NCBI GenBank assembly: GCA_033297075.1
Contig: MU858244.1
Span: 1-64,000, forward strand
From: Rhypophila decipiens
Taxonomy: Eukaryota; Ascomycota; Sordariomycetes; Sordariales; Naviculisporaceae
Length of the DNA: 64,000 nucleotides
Direction of reading: 5' to 3'
A program made the translations under genes and the position numbers. Position 1 is the stretch's first letter. Each line of letters opens with the position of its first letter. The notes below the pieces were generated by a model. That model worked only from the letters and a program-made list of their open reading frames with translations. It was not told where the DNA came from and made no database searches. Shown here piece after piece: positions 22,433 through 33,779 of the stretch.

Positions 22433-23239
22433 ATGACTATCTCCACCACTTCCACCTACGCCGTCCTCGGTGCCACTGGCAACTGTGGCAAGGGCCTCGT
22501 CCAGAACCTTCTCCAGTCACCCCACAACAAGATCAACGCCTACTGCCGTAACAAGCAGAAGCTGTTCCAGCAGCTGCCCGAGGTCATCGAAAACAAGCAG
22601 GTCCAGGTCTTTGAGGGCAGCATCCACGATGTCGCCCTCATGGAGGACTGCATTCGCGGGACCAAGGCCGTCTTTCTCGTCGTTACCAGCAACGACAACA
22701 TTCCCAAGTGCCGCCTCAGCCAGGATCTATCTGCCTCTGTCATCGAGGCCCTGCAGAGAATCAGAACGCAGTCTCCCGGCGCCCAGATGCCCAAGCTGGT
22801 GCTGCTCAGTTCCTCAACCATTGACGACTACCTGGCCCGCAAGATGCCTGGCTGGTTCCGCCCCGTCATGTTGCGTGCGGCATCCAACATCTACGACGAT
22901 CTCCGTGCGGCTGAGAAGTTTCTGCGCGCCCAGTCCCACTGGGTGTCTACCATCTTTATCAAGCCGGGCGGCTTGGCTGTGGACATTGCGCGGGGCCATC
23001 AGCTGACCCTTGACGAGGAGGAGAGTTTCATCAGCTATCTGGATCTCTCGGCTGCCATGATTGAGGCCGCTGATGATACCGAAGGTCAGTATGAGGGCAA
23101 GAATGTTGGTGTTGTCAATGCCAAGCGCGGAGTAGGGGCCAGGTTTCCTCGGGGCACACCACTCTGTATCACGGTGGGCCTGCTCAGACACTATTTTCCA
23201 TGGTTGCATCCATTTTTGCCCTGGACGGGGCCATCTTAG
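22433..23239 (+). CDS. NmrA-like NAD(P)-binding oxidoreductase (AflX/MdpK-like)
   Basis: Intronless, 268 aa. The N-terminus has the NmrA-type dinucleotide motif GATGNCGKG. The protein has no SDR YxxxK pair. It contains [16 protein letters not shown] and a C-terminal hydrophobic segment ([12 protein letters not shown]). Size and features match AflX (OrdB) and MdpK. Together with AflY/MdpL-type enzymes, these act at the ring-opening rearrangement of anthraquinones to xanthone or benzophenone skeletons. An AflY-like gene is present at 37108-38478. The assignment to this subgroup is by recognition, and I could not align it. Confidence 0.8.
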   Translation: MTISTTSTYAVLGATGNCGKGLVQNLLQSPHNKINAYCRNKQKLFQQLPEVIENKQVQVFEGSIHDVALMEDCIRGTKAVFLVVTSNDNIPKCRLSQDLSASVIEALQRIRTQSPGAQMPKLVLLSSSTIDDYLARKMPGWFRPVMLRAASNIYDDLRAAEKFLRAQSHWVSTIFIKPGGLAVDIARGHQLTLDEEESFISYLDLSAAMIEAADDTEGQYEGKNVGVVNAKRGVGARFPRGTPLCITVGLLRHYFPWLHPFLPWTGPS

Positions 23240-23582
23240 TTTAGTTTTTGTGTTAGTTCCAACATGTGAGATGGACATGCTGAGCGAGCGTGAGGCTTTG
23301 TCAATGACATGTATATCCTGCTTCCCATGTGCATCATTTGTTTATTGTCGATATGAAGACTTTGACCTGAATCATGGTGCCACTTGAAAGACGATAATAA
23401 GACAAGGTAGCCATGCTATGACTCCTAATGCAGTACAAGGAGATGTCGGGGACCGATCCCGGAATCCGGGTTCCCATGGTCCATCATGGTAGGGTTCAAA
23501 GCCTTTCCACATATATCGCTGGAACAATACGTTGGTAGGCCACTTGGACGGACCTATCCACCACTCAGAAGCACTTTCCATC
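23240..23582. other. Short intergenic with candidate operator
   Basis: Contains TCGGGGACCGA at 23446-23456, about 130 bp before the decarboxylase ATG. Nothing else was noted. Confidence 0.5.
23446..23456. promoter_or_regulatory. TCGG-N3-CCGA palindrome, candidate AflR-type operator
   Basis: TCGGGGACCGA is placed about 127 bp upstream of the EthD-domain gene, a normal distance for a fungal activator site. Confidence 0.5.
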
Positions 23583-24110
23583 ATGTCTCAAGACTTGGAG
23601 ATTCCCCCAGCCCCTTCTGGCAATGCGGACACTCAGTTCCTATGTCTCACCATCTGCGGATACAAGAAACCCGGCATGAGCGAAGAGGACTACAGACACC
23701 ACATGACCAAGGTTTCGGCGCCACTGACCAAGGACCTGATGGTCAAGTACGGCGTCAAGAGATGGACTCAGGTAATTATGACTTGTCAAATGGCCAGCTC
23801 GGCTATTTTATCCTTGAGTGGGATCTTGACACAAAGTAAACAGATCCACAACACGACCGAGACGCGTCTCCTGATGAACAGGCTGTACGACCACCAAATG
23901 GCCAACCTAGCAGACTTTGACTGTTTCAGCCAGGTGGTGTTCAAGAGCGTGGACGACTACAAGAAGATGAAGGAGGATCCGTGGTACAAAGAACATCTTG
24001 TTGGGGATCACGAGAAGTTTGCCGACACCAAGAGGAGCTTGATGACTATTGGGTGGATTACCGAGTTTATTAGGGATGGGCTGGTTGTGGATGGGATGAA
24101 GGATTGCTGA
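23583..24110 (+). CDS. EthD-domain atrochrysone carboxylic acid decarboxylase (MdpH1-like)
   Basis: Two exons (23583-23771, 23844-24110) give 151 aa. The 72-nt intron keeps the frame open, so an unspliced reading of 175 aa is possible. Removing it restores the family-like stretch [13 protein letters not shown]. The protein has the dimeric alpha/beta-barrel EthD signature ([32 protein letters not shown]). Relatives decarboxylate atrochrysone carboxylic acid on the way to emodin anthrone. The anthrone oxygenase gene follows 534 bp downstream on the same strand. In Aspergillus nidulans the corresponding locus mdpH was described as one gene holding both parts. Confidence 0.87.
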   Translation: MSQDLEIPPAPSGNADTQFLCLTICGYKKPGMSEEDYRHHMTKVSAPLTKDLMVKYGVKRWTQVIMTCQMASSAILSLSGILTQSKQIHNTTETRLLMNRLYDHQMANLADFDCFSQVVFKSVDDYKKMKEDPWYKEHLVGDHEKFADTKRSLMTIGWITEFIRDGLVVDGMKDC

Positions 24111-24644
24111 ACAGTCCCCTTTTTGTTGTTTTTTTCTTTTTTTTTTTTTTTTTGTAAAAGTAAATCCTTTGGTTCCTAAATGAGATCTCCAGTTCAAAAG
24201 GAGGGAAATTTGAAATTCCTGTCTTGACTACACACTCCTGGTAGAAATTATTTTTCTGATTTTATTTTCGAACTGCATTACTTGCTCCTGTTGAAGGCTC
24301 ACGGCCAGGTTCCAGTCCGAATAACACCCGAATCCTGTGCTGGAGTTGGATCCCGATCCGGGACGAGACCAATATGCATGCCCGTTTCCGGGCCCATTTA
24401 GGTTGTCGGGAACACGGAGGCCGGAGAGTCGCTGCGAAAGTCATGGGACCGCCAAATCTCTCTGCCGGTCATACGTGTACCCATACATACAACACACCCG
24501 GTGGACCAAGTTATAAGTCTCATCTTGGCCTGCCTATTCAGGGCTATCTCCTACCATGAAGTCATGAGCAGAGCAGATCAGCCAGAGCCAAGCCAGTCAA
24601 ACGCGAACATACACTCTAATACCTACCTACCAGTCAAATTCACA
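24111..24644. other. Intergenic with T-rich tract
   Basis: Starts with a T-rich 3' flank including 16 consecutive T at 24138-24153, probably downstream of the decarboxylase poly(A) region. The rest is the promoter of the anthrone oxygenase gene. No palindromic operator was seen. Confidence 0.5.
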
Positions 24645-25186
24645 ATGTCAGCAACAGGGGCTCAAGCCACGGCGATAATTACCGGCTCATTCCTTTCAGG
24701 TACGTACCATACCATCCCCACCTCATCAAGTCTCATCTCTAACAAGTCATCAAACTCAAAGGAGCAATGACATGCCTCTCCCTAATAGGCGTCCCAGTCT
24801 TTTTAGACACAACCACCTCAGCCCCTCAACTCTTCTCCCAATGGGCGCGAATGTACCACTACGGACATCAAATCCTCCCCACAATGGCAGTCGGGACTTT
24901 CCTACTGTACAACTACACGGCTTTCAGACGTCGGAACAAGACATTTGCCCTGGCAGGAGTTACCACCCTGCTGATGTTGCCTTTTACCTGGGTGTTCATG
25001 GTGCCCACCAATAACGAGTTGTTTCGGCTCGAGAGTGTGAGTAAGACTGCCCCGGAGCTAAAAGGGATGGCTGAGGCAAAGGATATGGTTGTTAGGTGGG
25101 CTTGGTTACATTTGGGGAGGAGTTTATTTCCCCTTGTGGGCGCGTTGTTGGGGACTTTTGGGGGGTGGGCTCCAAATTCCAAGTAG
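24645..25186 (+). CDS. Anthrone oxygenase (DUF1772, MdpH2-like)
   Basis: Two exons (24645-24699, 24762-25186) give 159 aa. The protein has four hydrophobic segments, as expected for this small membrane family. Conserved-looking polar positions include the YHYGHQILP region and VVRWAWLHLGRSLFP. Members (for example HypC in the aflatoxin pathway and TpcL/MdpH2-type proteins) oxidise emodin anthrone or norsolorinic acid anthrone to the quinone. Location directly after the decarboxylase supports the same function here. The N-terminal exon is short and its start is the first ATG before the splice site. Confidence 0.88.
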
Positions 25187-26219
25187 GGAGGGAGGGCAGG
25201 TATGATGGATTGTGAGGTGCCTGGCGGACAGGGGTGAACATGGACGGGAGGTAGTACTCCGTATATGGTATCCGTACGAAGATGCTGGTAATTAGTGTAA
25301 GGATTACCAAGGCGGCTTGATTTCCAGAGAAAGGAGAAACCTCAGTACGTACCCACATTGTCGTATGGTCTTGTCATCGTTCGGTATCCCAAGGTAGCAT
25401 AAACGAAATCGGAAAAACGAGCCGCGTTTTGCTGAGGAAGTTTGATCAAGCATCGTGACTCCACAATCCAAGAGATCTAGCATGCATGCCCTAGGGACAG
25501 CACAGGCCGGACTGTGGGTCATGTACGGGGTAATTCCCGAATGGCAACACATTTCCCGAAACCCGACGCCCGACGCATCGCATCGGCGCATTTATGGAGG
25601 GGTGATTGGTCAACAGCCGAACCGGGATTACTGTTCGGACTTAACCTTAAACCCCTGTGCCTGTGATACGGATAAACGTGTAAGTGAACGCAACAGGTGT
25701 GGTAAAGGCTGCAAACAAACCAAGACATTGATCAAAGTTATTCTTAGTATCGCTAACAGGAAATTAAAGGCACATTCGTGCACATCCTGTATATTAGATG
25801 ATTCGTGGTTGTTGCATGGTTATAGACTGAGTGGGAGAATTATGTACGACGGGATCCGGATACCGGACGGTTCTGTACACAGTATATATTATACCCGACC
25901 GTGGCGCTGAACCGCCTAACCCTAACCCTGGGAAAGGGGGCAAAGTAAACAAACTGCATACGCTTTAACTGACAAGATGTTTATCTGGATATTGGAACAA
26001 GGACAACAATATTGTATTCCATGCCACGGATATGCGATAAACATCAAAAGTGATGGAACAAGATAGACACAAGTAGGCACTTGGTTCACGCAATAAAATA
26101 GCATTTCTATTCAACGAGGGTACCTTGTAATAGTTAACTGACAATCTGAGTTTGCGACGGACCAAAGAAGAACCACAACAACCCAATGGAACAATCCGAA
26201 AAAGAAGCTTGACAAAACC
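25187..26219. other. Intergenic between anthrone oxygenase and PKS 3' ends
   Basis: No gene is supported. A telomere-like repeat is at 25915-25929. The genes on both sides converge here, so no promoter is expected. Confidence 0.5.
25915..25929 (-). repeat. Telomere-like repeat (2.5 units)
   Basis: CCTAACCCTAACCCT, the complement of the TTAGGG repeat, the longest of four such tracts in the window. Confidence 0.65.
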
Positions 26220-29200
26220 CTAATTGTAGTACTCATCCAACCAAGCCCTCAAGTCGCCGATAGTAGGATACTCAAGGAACAAGCTGCCCGAAACCACCAC
26301 ACCCAGCTCCTCGCGGAACTTCTCGGCAATAACCAGGCTCATGAGTGAGTCAATGCCTAGATTCGCAAAGCTGGCGTCGTCAGTCAGGTCCGAGATGTCC
26401 AGACCCGCCTCTGCAGCAACAATGTTGATGGCCTTGCTGGTGGTCGAGTCCGCATCTTCCGGTGCAACACCACCAGCAGTAGCCACGGGAGCTGGTGCTG
26501 CCGCTGGAGTCGGAGCTACGGCTGGCAAAGCCACTGTAGCAGGCTTTTGCTTTTCTTCCTTGACAATAGAATGAGCTGGAGCCGGAACTGCCCCGTTGGC
26601 CGAAGCAGCGGTGGCAACGGTCGGAGCCTTGGCATCGTCGGGTGCGGAGAAAAAGCGCGACAGCAAAATGCGTGGGTATTTTCTGAACTGGATACCGCCT
26701 ACCATACCCATGATGATGTCGTCCTGCATGATGTAAACATCCCCCAGGTAGACACTTGGATCCTCGGCGGTGGCTATCATCTTGACATAAGACCTGTACT
26801 TGGCTCCCGGAGTGAGTTTCTTGGCAAATCGCATGGATCGCCACCCGGGAGTCACGCAAAAGTTTTTTTTGGTGTCGATTGCGTCCGAGACGTTCATGAC
26901 AAAGCCCGCGAGATGAGCCACACTGTCAATAAAAAAGGGCGGGACGGTCCAAGAGCCGGACTTGTCAGTTGACAAAACAACGTCGGCAAAGGCCTCGAGC
27001 TCGTGGAGCACGACAGAGTGCATGCCGCGATACTTAGTCGCGTAGTCGACGAGGTTGTTGGCAAAGAGCAAGTAGGCCATGTTGTGAGTGAAGCGGTTGG
27101 CCACGCCTGCCTCAGCGAGCCGCTCGAGATCAGCGATGCGGCCTTGCACGAGGTGTTGCACGGGAATCCACGAGTCGAGCCATTCGGTTGCGCTTCCAAA
27201 GTAGAGGTTCGCCGTGGCAAAGGGCTCGTTGACGGTGCCATCGGAGTGGACGTTGTACCACTTGAGGTCCGCAATGTTGGTGTTGATATCTGGCGTGGAG
27301 ATGGAGACTTGAATGAGCTGTGGCTTGTCTGTGGACTGGTTCGCGACAAGACCCTTGAGGACTTCGAGGTTGGCAATGTTCATGTGCACATTTTTGGCAC
27401 CTGTCTTGAGCTTCTTGTACAAGTACTCGCCTAGCGTGTAGGCGATGTCGGCATGGATAGACTGTTGCGGCATGTCAGTATACAAGTTCTTACAAGTAGC
27501 TTGCATTGAGATCAAATATTTACCGAAGTCACTACACCACATCCGTTCATCTTGTGTCCCCAAGCAGCAGCGCGAAAGTCGGGCTGCATAAGATCGGACT
27601 GCATGACGACCGTTCCTGATGGGCCGTTGAAGTCTTGTTCAATAATCTGCTGGACAGTCGATGTGCTCAGGGCTGACTTCGGAACTGTCGGTGGCCCGCC
27701 AGTTGCAGCGCGGTTGATACCCTTTTCAGCGTCATAAAAAGTGTTGCCCTTGGTCAGGGACCAATCTCCGTTGTATTGAAGCCAGTAGTTCTTGTTGTTC
27801 CAGGCGTACGTGGGCAAGTCCAGAAGACGGAGCTTCTTCTCGAACGACTTGTGGAACTCATTCCAACCAATGGGAATGCCAGCGCAATGCAGGGTCGCCA
27901 GACTTTGTGCCATGGTCGTCCAGTTGTTTTCACCTCTGCGGAGGGAAGGAATGGCAACATTGACGTTGGAGAGAATGGACTTGATGAAGCCCACGCACAC
28001 CGGGTGAGGTCCGATCTCAATCCAGGCCGTGTCTTCCTCAATGGTGCCAATCTTGTGTGCAGTTTGGAGAGCCGCCAGGAAGTCGACCGTCTCTCGAGTG
28101 GCCCGGCGGATATAGCTGCCATTGACCGACTTATCGTCAAAGATGACCTTGTTGAGCAGGGGTGAAATGACAGGGATGATTGGCTGTTGGAAGATGACGC
28201 CACTATTGGCAACTGCCTCGAGCTCTTCAAGAACTGGAACGGTCTGGGCAGAGTGAAAGGCGAAGGCGACGTCCAGTCGGATGCACTTGTATCCAGCCGC
28301 TTCGAGCACCGGAACGATTGCTTCCATATCTTGGACAGAGCCGCTCAAGACAGTGTCATGTGGCCCGTTGATGCATGCTATCTCGTACGGCTTGCCTCCC
28401 GACTTTTCCTCGATCTGGGCGACAGAAGCCCGAACGGCCACCATTTTGTGGCTTCCCACATGGCACTTCTCCTCGAGCAGCTTAGCCCTCTTTCCAACGA
28501 GGAAGAGCGTATCGCTGGCCGAAAGCACTCCTGCCACATGGAGAGCCGCATATTCTCCCAAGCTATGGCCGACAACAACGTCCGGTTTGACCCCTAGCGA
28601 ACCCCAGTACTTGGCGAGGGCAATCTCGGTGGCGACCAGGGCGAGCTGGGTAATAACTGGCGAATGCGCATGCTCCATGGGATGACTCCCGTCCAGGGCG
28701 GGAATGAAGGATGGGAAGCCCTGGGCCTGCGCCAGAGCATCCAAATGTTGAATTTGGGATGCGAAGAAAGGAGAGTCATGATACAACTCCAAGTTGAACG
28801 ATTTGAACGATGCTCCTTGGCCCGTGAAAGCAAATGCAATTGGAGGTGGGCCTATGGCACCGATCGGCTTGTGAGAGTCGGCATTTCCGAGGGCGGACGT
28901 CAACTGCTTCTCGACTTGGGCAATGCTTGAAGCAGCCACAGCAACACGGTAGCTGTGATGGTAGCGGCGAGCCGTGAGAGAATACGAGAGATCTGCAATC
29001 GAAGTCTCAGGGTTCTTCTCCAAGTACCCAAGGAGCCTTTCAAGGTTGCCCTTCAGCGAGACCTTGCTCTTGGCAGACACGGCAATGACATGTGTGGGAC
29101 GAGTATCGAAATCCGTCAGCTCCCGCACCGGGCCATCTTCAAGAATAACCGCCGAGTTCCCGCCAGCAGCGCTGAAGTTGTTAACAGCCGCAACCCGTTT

Positions 29201-31799
29201 CTTGCCGGGCAGACGAGGCCACTCTTGCCTCGTGTAGGGGATGTTTATGTTCCGCTTGTCCATGTCTTTGGGGAACCTAGGATTGAGACCGTTCTTGATA
29301 CCAACATGGGGAGGTATAGCGTTCTTCTGCATCATAAGGAGTACCTTCACAAGAGCAGTAACGCCGGCAGCAGCTTCGGAATGTCCCACATTCGATTTGA
29401 CTGCCCCGATGAAGAGGGGATTCTTGGAACTGCGTCTCTTGGAAGCAGGGGCAAACACGTTCATCACAGACTGGATTTCTTCGTGGTCGCCAGCCTGCGT
29501 TCCAGTTCCGTGCATCTCGACGTAGCTGACATCCAAGGGATCAACAGCCGCTCGGTTGAGTGCAAGTCTTCCGAGGTAGGCTTGATGGCCGGCGTGGGGA
29601 TGTGTAATGGAGACGGCTTCAGCCGAGTGGTTCGTGCCAGCAGCCACGATGACGCCGAGAATGTTGTCATTGTCAGCTTCAGCATCTTCAAGGCGCTTCA
29701 TGACGATAGAACCAATTGCATCGGCGCGGCAGTAGCCATCGGCGTCACAGTCCCACGTCTTGCAGGCGTTGGGCGTTTTGGTCAAAAAATGGCCTTGGCT
29801 AAGCCCAGCGAAGCCGTCCGAGTTGGTCAGGACGTTCATGCCGCCCGCTACGACCATATCGGTATCTCCACTCCAGAGAGAAGTGCAGGCGACCTGGATG
29901 GTGGCAAGGCTCGAGGAACAAGCTGTGTCGATGCTGTAGCTTGGCCCGGAGAATTTGAAGAAGTAGTTGATGCGGCCAGGCCCAAAAGCCCGACATCCGC
30001 CAGGGATAAAGTATGTGCTGACTTCCTGCCCCGAGTTGACCTCTCGGTAATCGTCACTAGCCTGGCCGTAGAAAGTTCCGATGCGGTGCAAATCCGTCGA
30101 GGCTGTCCTGTTGGCCACGTAGCCCGCTCTCTCCAAGGCTTCGTAAGCTGTGACCAGCGCGAGCCGCTGCATAGGGTCAGTTTGCTCGGCTTCCCGTGGG
30201 GACATGTTGAAGAAGGGAGCGTCAAAGAGGCCTGGCTCGTCAATGAAGCAGCCGTATGCTGTAGCGCTGGTGTTCATCCGCTTGCCGGTAGGATCCCAAT
30301 GAGACTCGACGTCAAACCTATCAGCTGGAATCTTCCTGTGCACGTCGAGACCGCTTTCTAGCAATTCCCAGAACTTTTCCGTGTCGGTTGCTCCGCCTGG
30401 TAGACGGCACGACATGCCGATGATGGCGAGCTTGGACTGGAGTGGCTGTCTTGGCCCGCCTTGGACGTCATCTTGGGTAGAATCGTGAACCCAGGGAATG
30501 AGTTCCTCAGTTGTTGCTTCCACATCTGGGAACTTTTCTACCAGGACTTGTGCAAGGTCGCGGATAGGCAGCGATACCCGGAAGACTAGGATCTGGCATT
30601 GGTTTGCACCAGAATCGCGTGCATGTTGAACCACGCCGTCGATGACACTGTCCCAACGGATGGCCTGTGTCAAAATTTCCCGGATGATGTCTTCCAGAAG
30701 CTCGGTGGCGCTCTTGGATGGAAAGGGCTTTCCTGTGAAGGTAGAGTAGATTGGGATGCGGGGTGTGAAGATGCTGTTGAGCCGCTCCGTTGACCGTGTC
30801 CGGACTACATGCTGCACGTTCTCCTCGATATAGATGTGTTGCGCATGACAGAGACCGCCGTAAACTGGTAGAGCAACATGCTTCCGGTCTCGGAAAAAGT
30901 CGGCATTGACAAAGAGCTTTTTCAACCGAGCCGGGGGGCCGCTGATAGTGACCGAAGTGGCACTGAAGGCGCTGATGAAGATCTTGCTGGTCTCGGGTGT
31001 TTTCTATTTCGGTGTTAGCATTTTGGATTCTTGAATTTGTAGCCCGGTCTGCTTAACCAACCTCTTTCTCCCGGATTGCGTCAAGCTCGTGCTGAACCTG
31101 TTCGGCCTTGACATCGGGAAGAACGTATGCCCATGAATCCGGATGGCCCTTTTCTGTCGGATCTCTCGGTTGCAGATTTCGAGACACCTCATCCACCAAA
31201 ACGCCGAGACGGAAAGCCTGGCGGACGACTTGGGCTCCGGTGACAGCAAGGTCGGAAACGGTCGTCGCGAGTGAAAGTGCAGCTGAGGCCAGGAGCCCGA
31301 TGCCCAAGCCAGCGAGGCAAGTGCTGGTGCTATCCAGGTCGAACGCGCCCGGCGAATTTTCGAAGTAGCTTGAAAGGACATCGAGTCAAAAAGTGTTCAC
31401 GGGCATCTAGCCGACTAGTCTTAGCAGCTCGATTACATACCCGATCAGCGACCCAATCTCCACGAGACACAACAGAATACCATCGATAGACCCGCAGAGA
31501 GGACCCTCGCGGAGCTCGGCAAAATCGACAAAGTCCAGAATAGACTCGAAGGTTGGAATTTGCGCCTTGAGTACCGTCGGCAGGTCTCGAATCTCTTGGC
31601 GGATTGAGAGCGCAGCTTCATCCAAAAACCGGGCAAGGGTGGGATGTCGCCTGTCCTTGCTGTGGCGGCGGAGGTCACGCAACAGCTGGTGCAGGTCATC
31701 GGAAGGGAACTCGTTGCTAAAGTAGATGAGCTTCATTTTCAGGTTGACTAGTTCACCCTCGCTGCTGGTGTCGGAACGGCTCGGCGTGTAAAGGACCAT
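26220..31799 (-). CDS. Non-reducing polyketide synthase (atrochrysone carboxylic acid synthase type)
   Basis: Four exons (31799-31441, 31368-31062, 31003-27524, 27461-26220) give 1795 aa. Domains in order: SAT (about 1-370, His275 in [10 protein letters not shown]), KS (from about 412; Cys584 in DTACSSS, His720 in MHGTGT, His763 in NVGHSEAA), malonyl AT (about 940-1260; Ser1036 in GHSLG), PT (about 1330-1650; His1372 in GHKMNGCG, Asp1561 in FFIDSVAH), a Pro/Ala linker, and one ACP (Ser1754 in GIDSLMS). There is no TE, CLC or methyltransferase domain, which matches synthases that use a separate lactamase-type thioesterase. The expected product is the octaketide atrochrysone carboxylic acid. 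The SAT motif usually written GxCxG reads GLGIG here (residues 140-144), so the SAT nucleophile is missing. The gene has an AflR-like site about 300 bp upstream. Confidence 0.95.
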
Positions 31800-33136
31800 A
31801 GTCTGTTACCGCTGCCAGGGAGTATGATGTATCAGTGAACTGAAAAGAATTCAACGTATACCAGGTACTGACACTTCATGGAGGAGTGATTTCGAAGACG
31901 GATGCTATGACTGGAGGCTGAACAGTCGAGCCCTTGCTCACATATTTGTGTCATCTGCTCAGTCCATAACCAGAAGGAGCGCCGAGTCGGCCGTTTGCCC
32001 GTGTCCGCTGTGTAGGCCATGGTGCCGTGGCCGATGCCCGAGACGGTTGTTTTGGCGGAGTGATTCGTAACTCACGGTGCACGGTGAACCTGCATCGGAC
32101 AGCGGGTTAGAGTCGGGAACTTGATAGGTAACACTGAACGGGCGGTATGGTGATGCAAGTACCTTGGAATAAAATGGGCTTTGCATGATATCGTTCATGG
32201 CTGTATCTGATGCTGACCGAGGCCGGGATAGGTGATAACGGATAAGCATTTGGCTCACGGGTCGGCGGCCGTCAATGTCGTGAACAAGCGTGCACGGAAT
32301 TGGGTCTTGCATTTTGTTTGGTTCGGACGTTGGCGAGGCCTTGCCGAAGAGACGAAAACCCAGAAAGCTTCGGAAAGCAGAGACCGGGAAGTTACCTAAC
32401 GTGGTAGGTACCTACGTCTAACTCGGTATTCTAACCTTAACCTAGGAAGCAGGGCAAATCTCTTGGCCGTTTCATCCCAAGGAAGGTGCTTCCGAACTCT
32501 TGGCGTTCCTGTCCGCGACGATGTGGGGCGTTCGAGGTGTTGTGGGAGAAGATTATGGGGAGAAATAGAGATGTGTTTCTCTACGAAACTATTCAGGAAT
32601 ACACCAATCAGGACGAACGGAGGCCATATCTATGACAACTTTGTGCTGCTGCACCTATCGGTGCCTGGGGTGGTACAAAGGAGTCGGTGTGGAGCTTGTG
32701 GCTCACAAATGTTAGGGTGACAACGTTGGACATTATGGTTGGGCCAGACCACAGCAAGTGATACGACAGCCGGATGCTCCTCACAATAGAGTGGTTTAGA
32801 CATCATCTTCATAAAGGGAGAGAGGTTATAGCCCTTTATCACACTAACAGCGTGTGATCTGTAGCCTGTATTCTCCCGACACTCACGAGCAGAGTCTTGA
32901 TACAGGATATTCCCAAGACTACAACCCTTTGTCGAACAAAGAAAACATGTCATTTTCAAGTCTAAGAGATCGATATAGTTCATGTAAATAGGGAGGCTTA
33001 CAAGAAGGAATACACCGTTTACAAGTCCGGGACTGTTTTGCTCACAGCTGGGACATTATACATCATCTCTGAGCTCGAGGTTATGAAGATTGTAATACAT
33101 GTTGGCCTCAATTGCGTACTAATCCGTACAAGGTGT
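31800..33136. promoter_or_regulatory. PKS upstream region
   Basis: About 1.3 kb between the PKS start and the 3' end of the dehydratase gene. It contains TCGGACAGCGG at 32095-32105, an exact match to TCGSWNNSCGR. Open frames here (such as one ending at 31959 on the minus strand) have no supporting motif. Confidence 0.55.
32095..32105. promoter_or_regulatory. AflR-consensus site upstream of the PKS
   Basis: TCGGACAGCGG fits TCGSWNNSCGR and differs from the cluster palindrome only in its right half. It lies 296 bp upstream of the PKS start codon. Confidence 0.45.
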
Positions 33137-33779
33137 CTACTTCTCCCCCTCGCCAAACTTGTCCTCACCGTCAACAAAAATCTTGGCATAGTCAAACTCG
33201 CCCCAGCGGACACCTGGCTCGATGCCAGCAAACTTCCAGGCCCCGTCCACCTTGCGGTACCATACCGTAGCCATCCCGTGACCGTGCCCCTGCATCGAGA
33301 CCTCGGTCAGCTCGTCATCTGCATACTTTTGATGGGCCACTCGCATCTGGTGGAAGCCCGTCATCTCGGTGTCGCTGGTCTGCTCCCACTTTGCGGCTCC
33401 GCCCACAAAGTGCTGAGTCTTGAGCCGCGGATTACCGAGGAAGTGGGAGTCAGAGGCCATGGCTACGAACGCTTCAGCAGGCATTGCCTCCCAGAGCTTG
33501 TTCAGGAAGGAGCGGTAGTCAATCTGACAAGAGGATCAGTGTCGTGATCATGAATAACATGAGAAATTAACTCAAACTCACTCGCAAGGTTGGAGCAATG
33601 CATCTTGTAAGGCGATCCCAGTCTTTGGTGTCGTAGCTCTCGGCCCACTCATAGAGTGCGGCTTGGCAGCCAAGGAGGTCTGGAAGTAAAGGTTAGTGTT
33701 AGTCAGCTCTGGTACTGCTTGTCATTGTACCATAGGCTAGCATACCTGGAAGTGTGGGCTGAGATGCCATGGCGGACAT
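33137..33779 (-). CDS. Scytalone-dehydratase-like protein (MdpB-like)
   Basis: Three exons (33779-33746, 33679-33582, 33523-33137) give 172 aa, about the length of fungal scytalone dehydratases. The SnoaL-like fold is recognisable from [15 protein letters not shown] (Tyr27 and Asp28 at the active-site positions), IAPTLRIDY (Tyr47), and later His residues in LKTQHFVGG and VAHQKY. In the monodictyphenone route the MdpB type dehydrates the product of the MdpC reductase to chrysophanol. Both partners are in this window. A second in-frame ATG four codons downstream could be the true start. It is divergent from the GMC oxidoreductase. Confidence 0.9.

Noticed and set aside
24138..24153. Run of 16 T as a bacterial-type terminator
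   Set aside because: There is no stem-loop before it and the genome is fungal; it is a 3' flanking homopolymer.
28955..30361. A 468-codon open frame on the plus strand
   Set aside because: It lies opposite the ketosynthase/acyltransferase coding region of the PKS, whose frame has clear domains; the plus-strand translation has no family motif and is a codon-bias shadow.
31959..32312. 117-codon minus-strand frame upstream of the PKS
   Set aside because: No recognisable motif, overlaps the PKS promoter and a candidate operator, and no splice partners were found.
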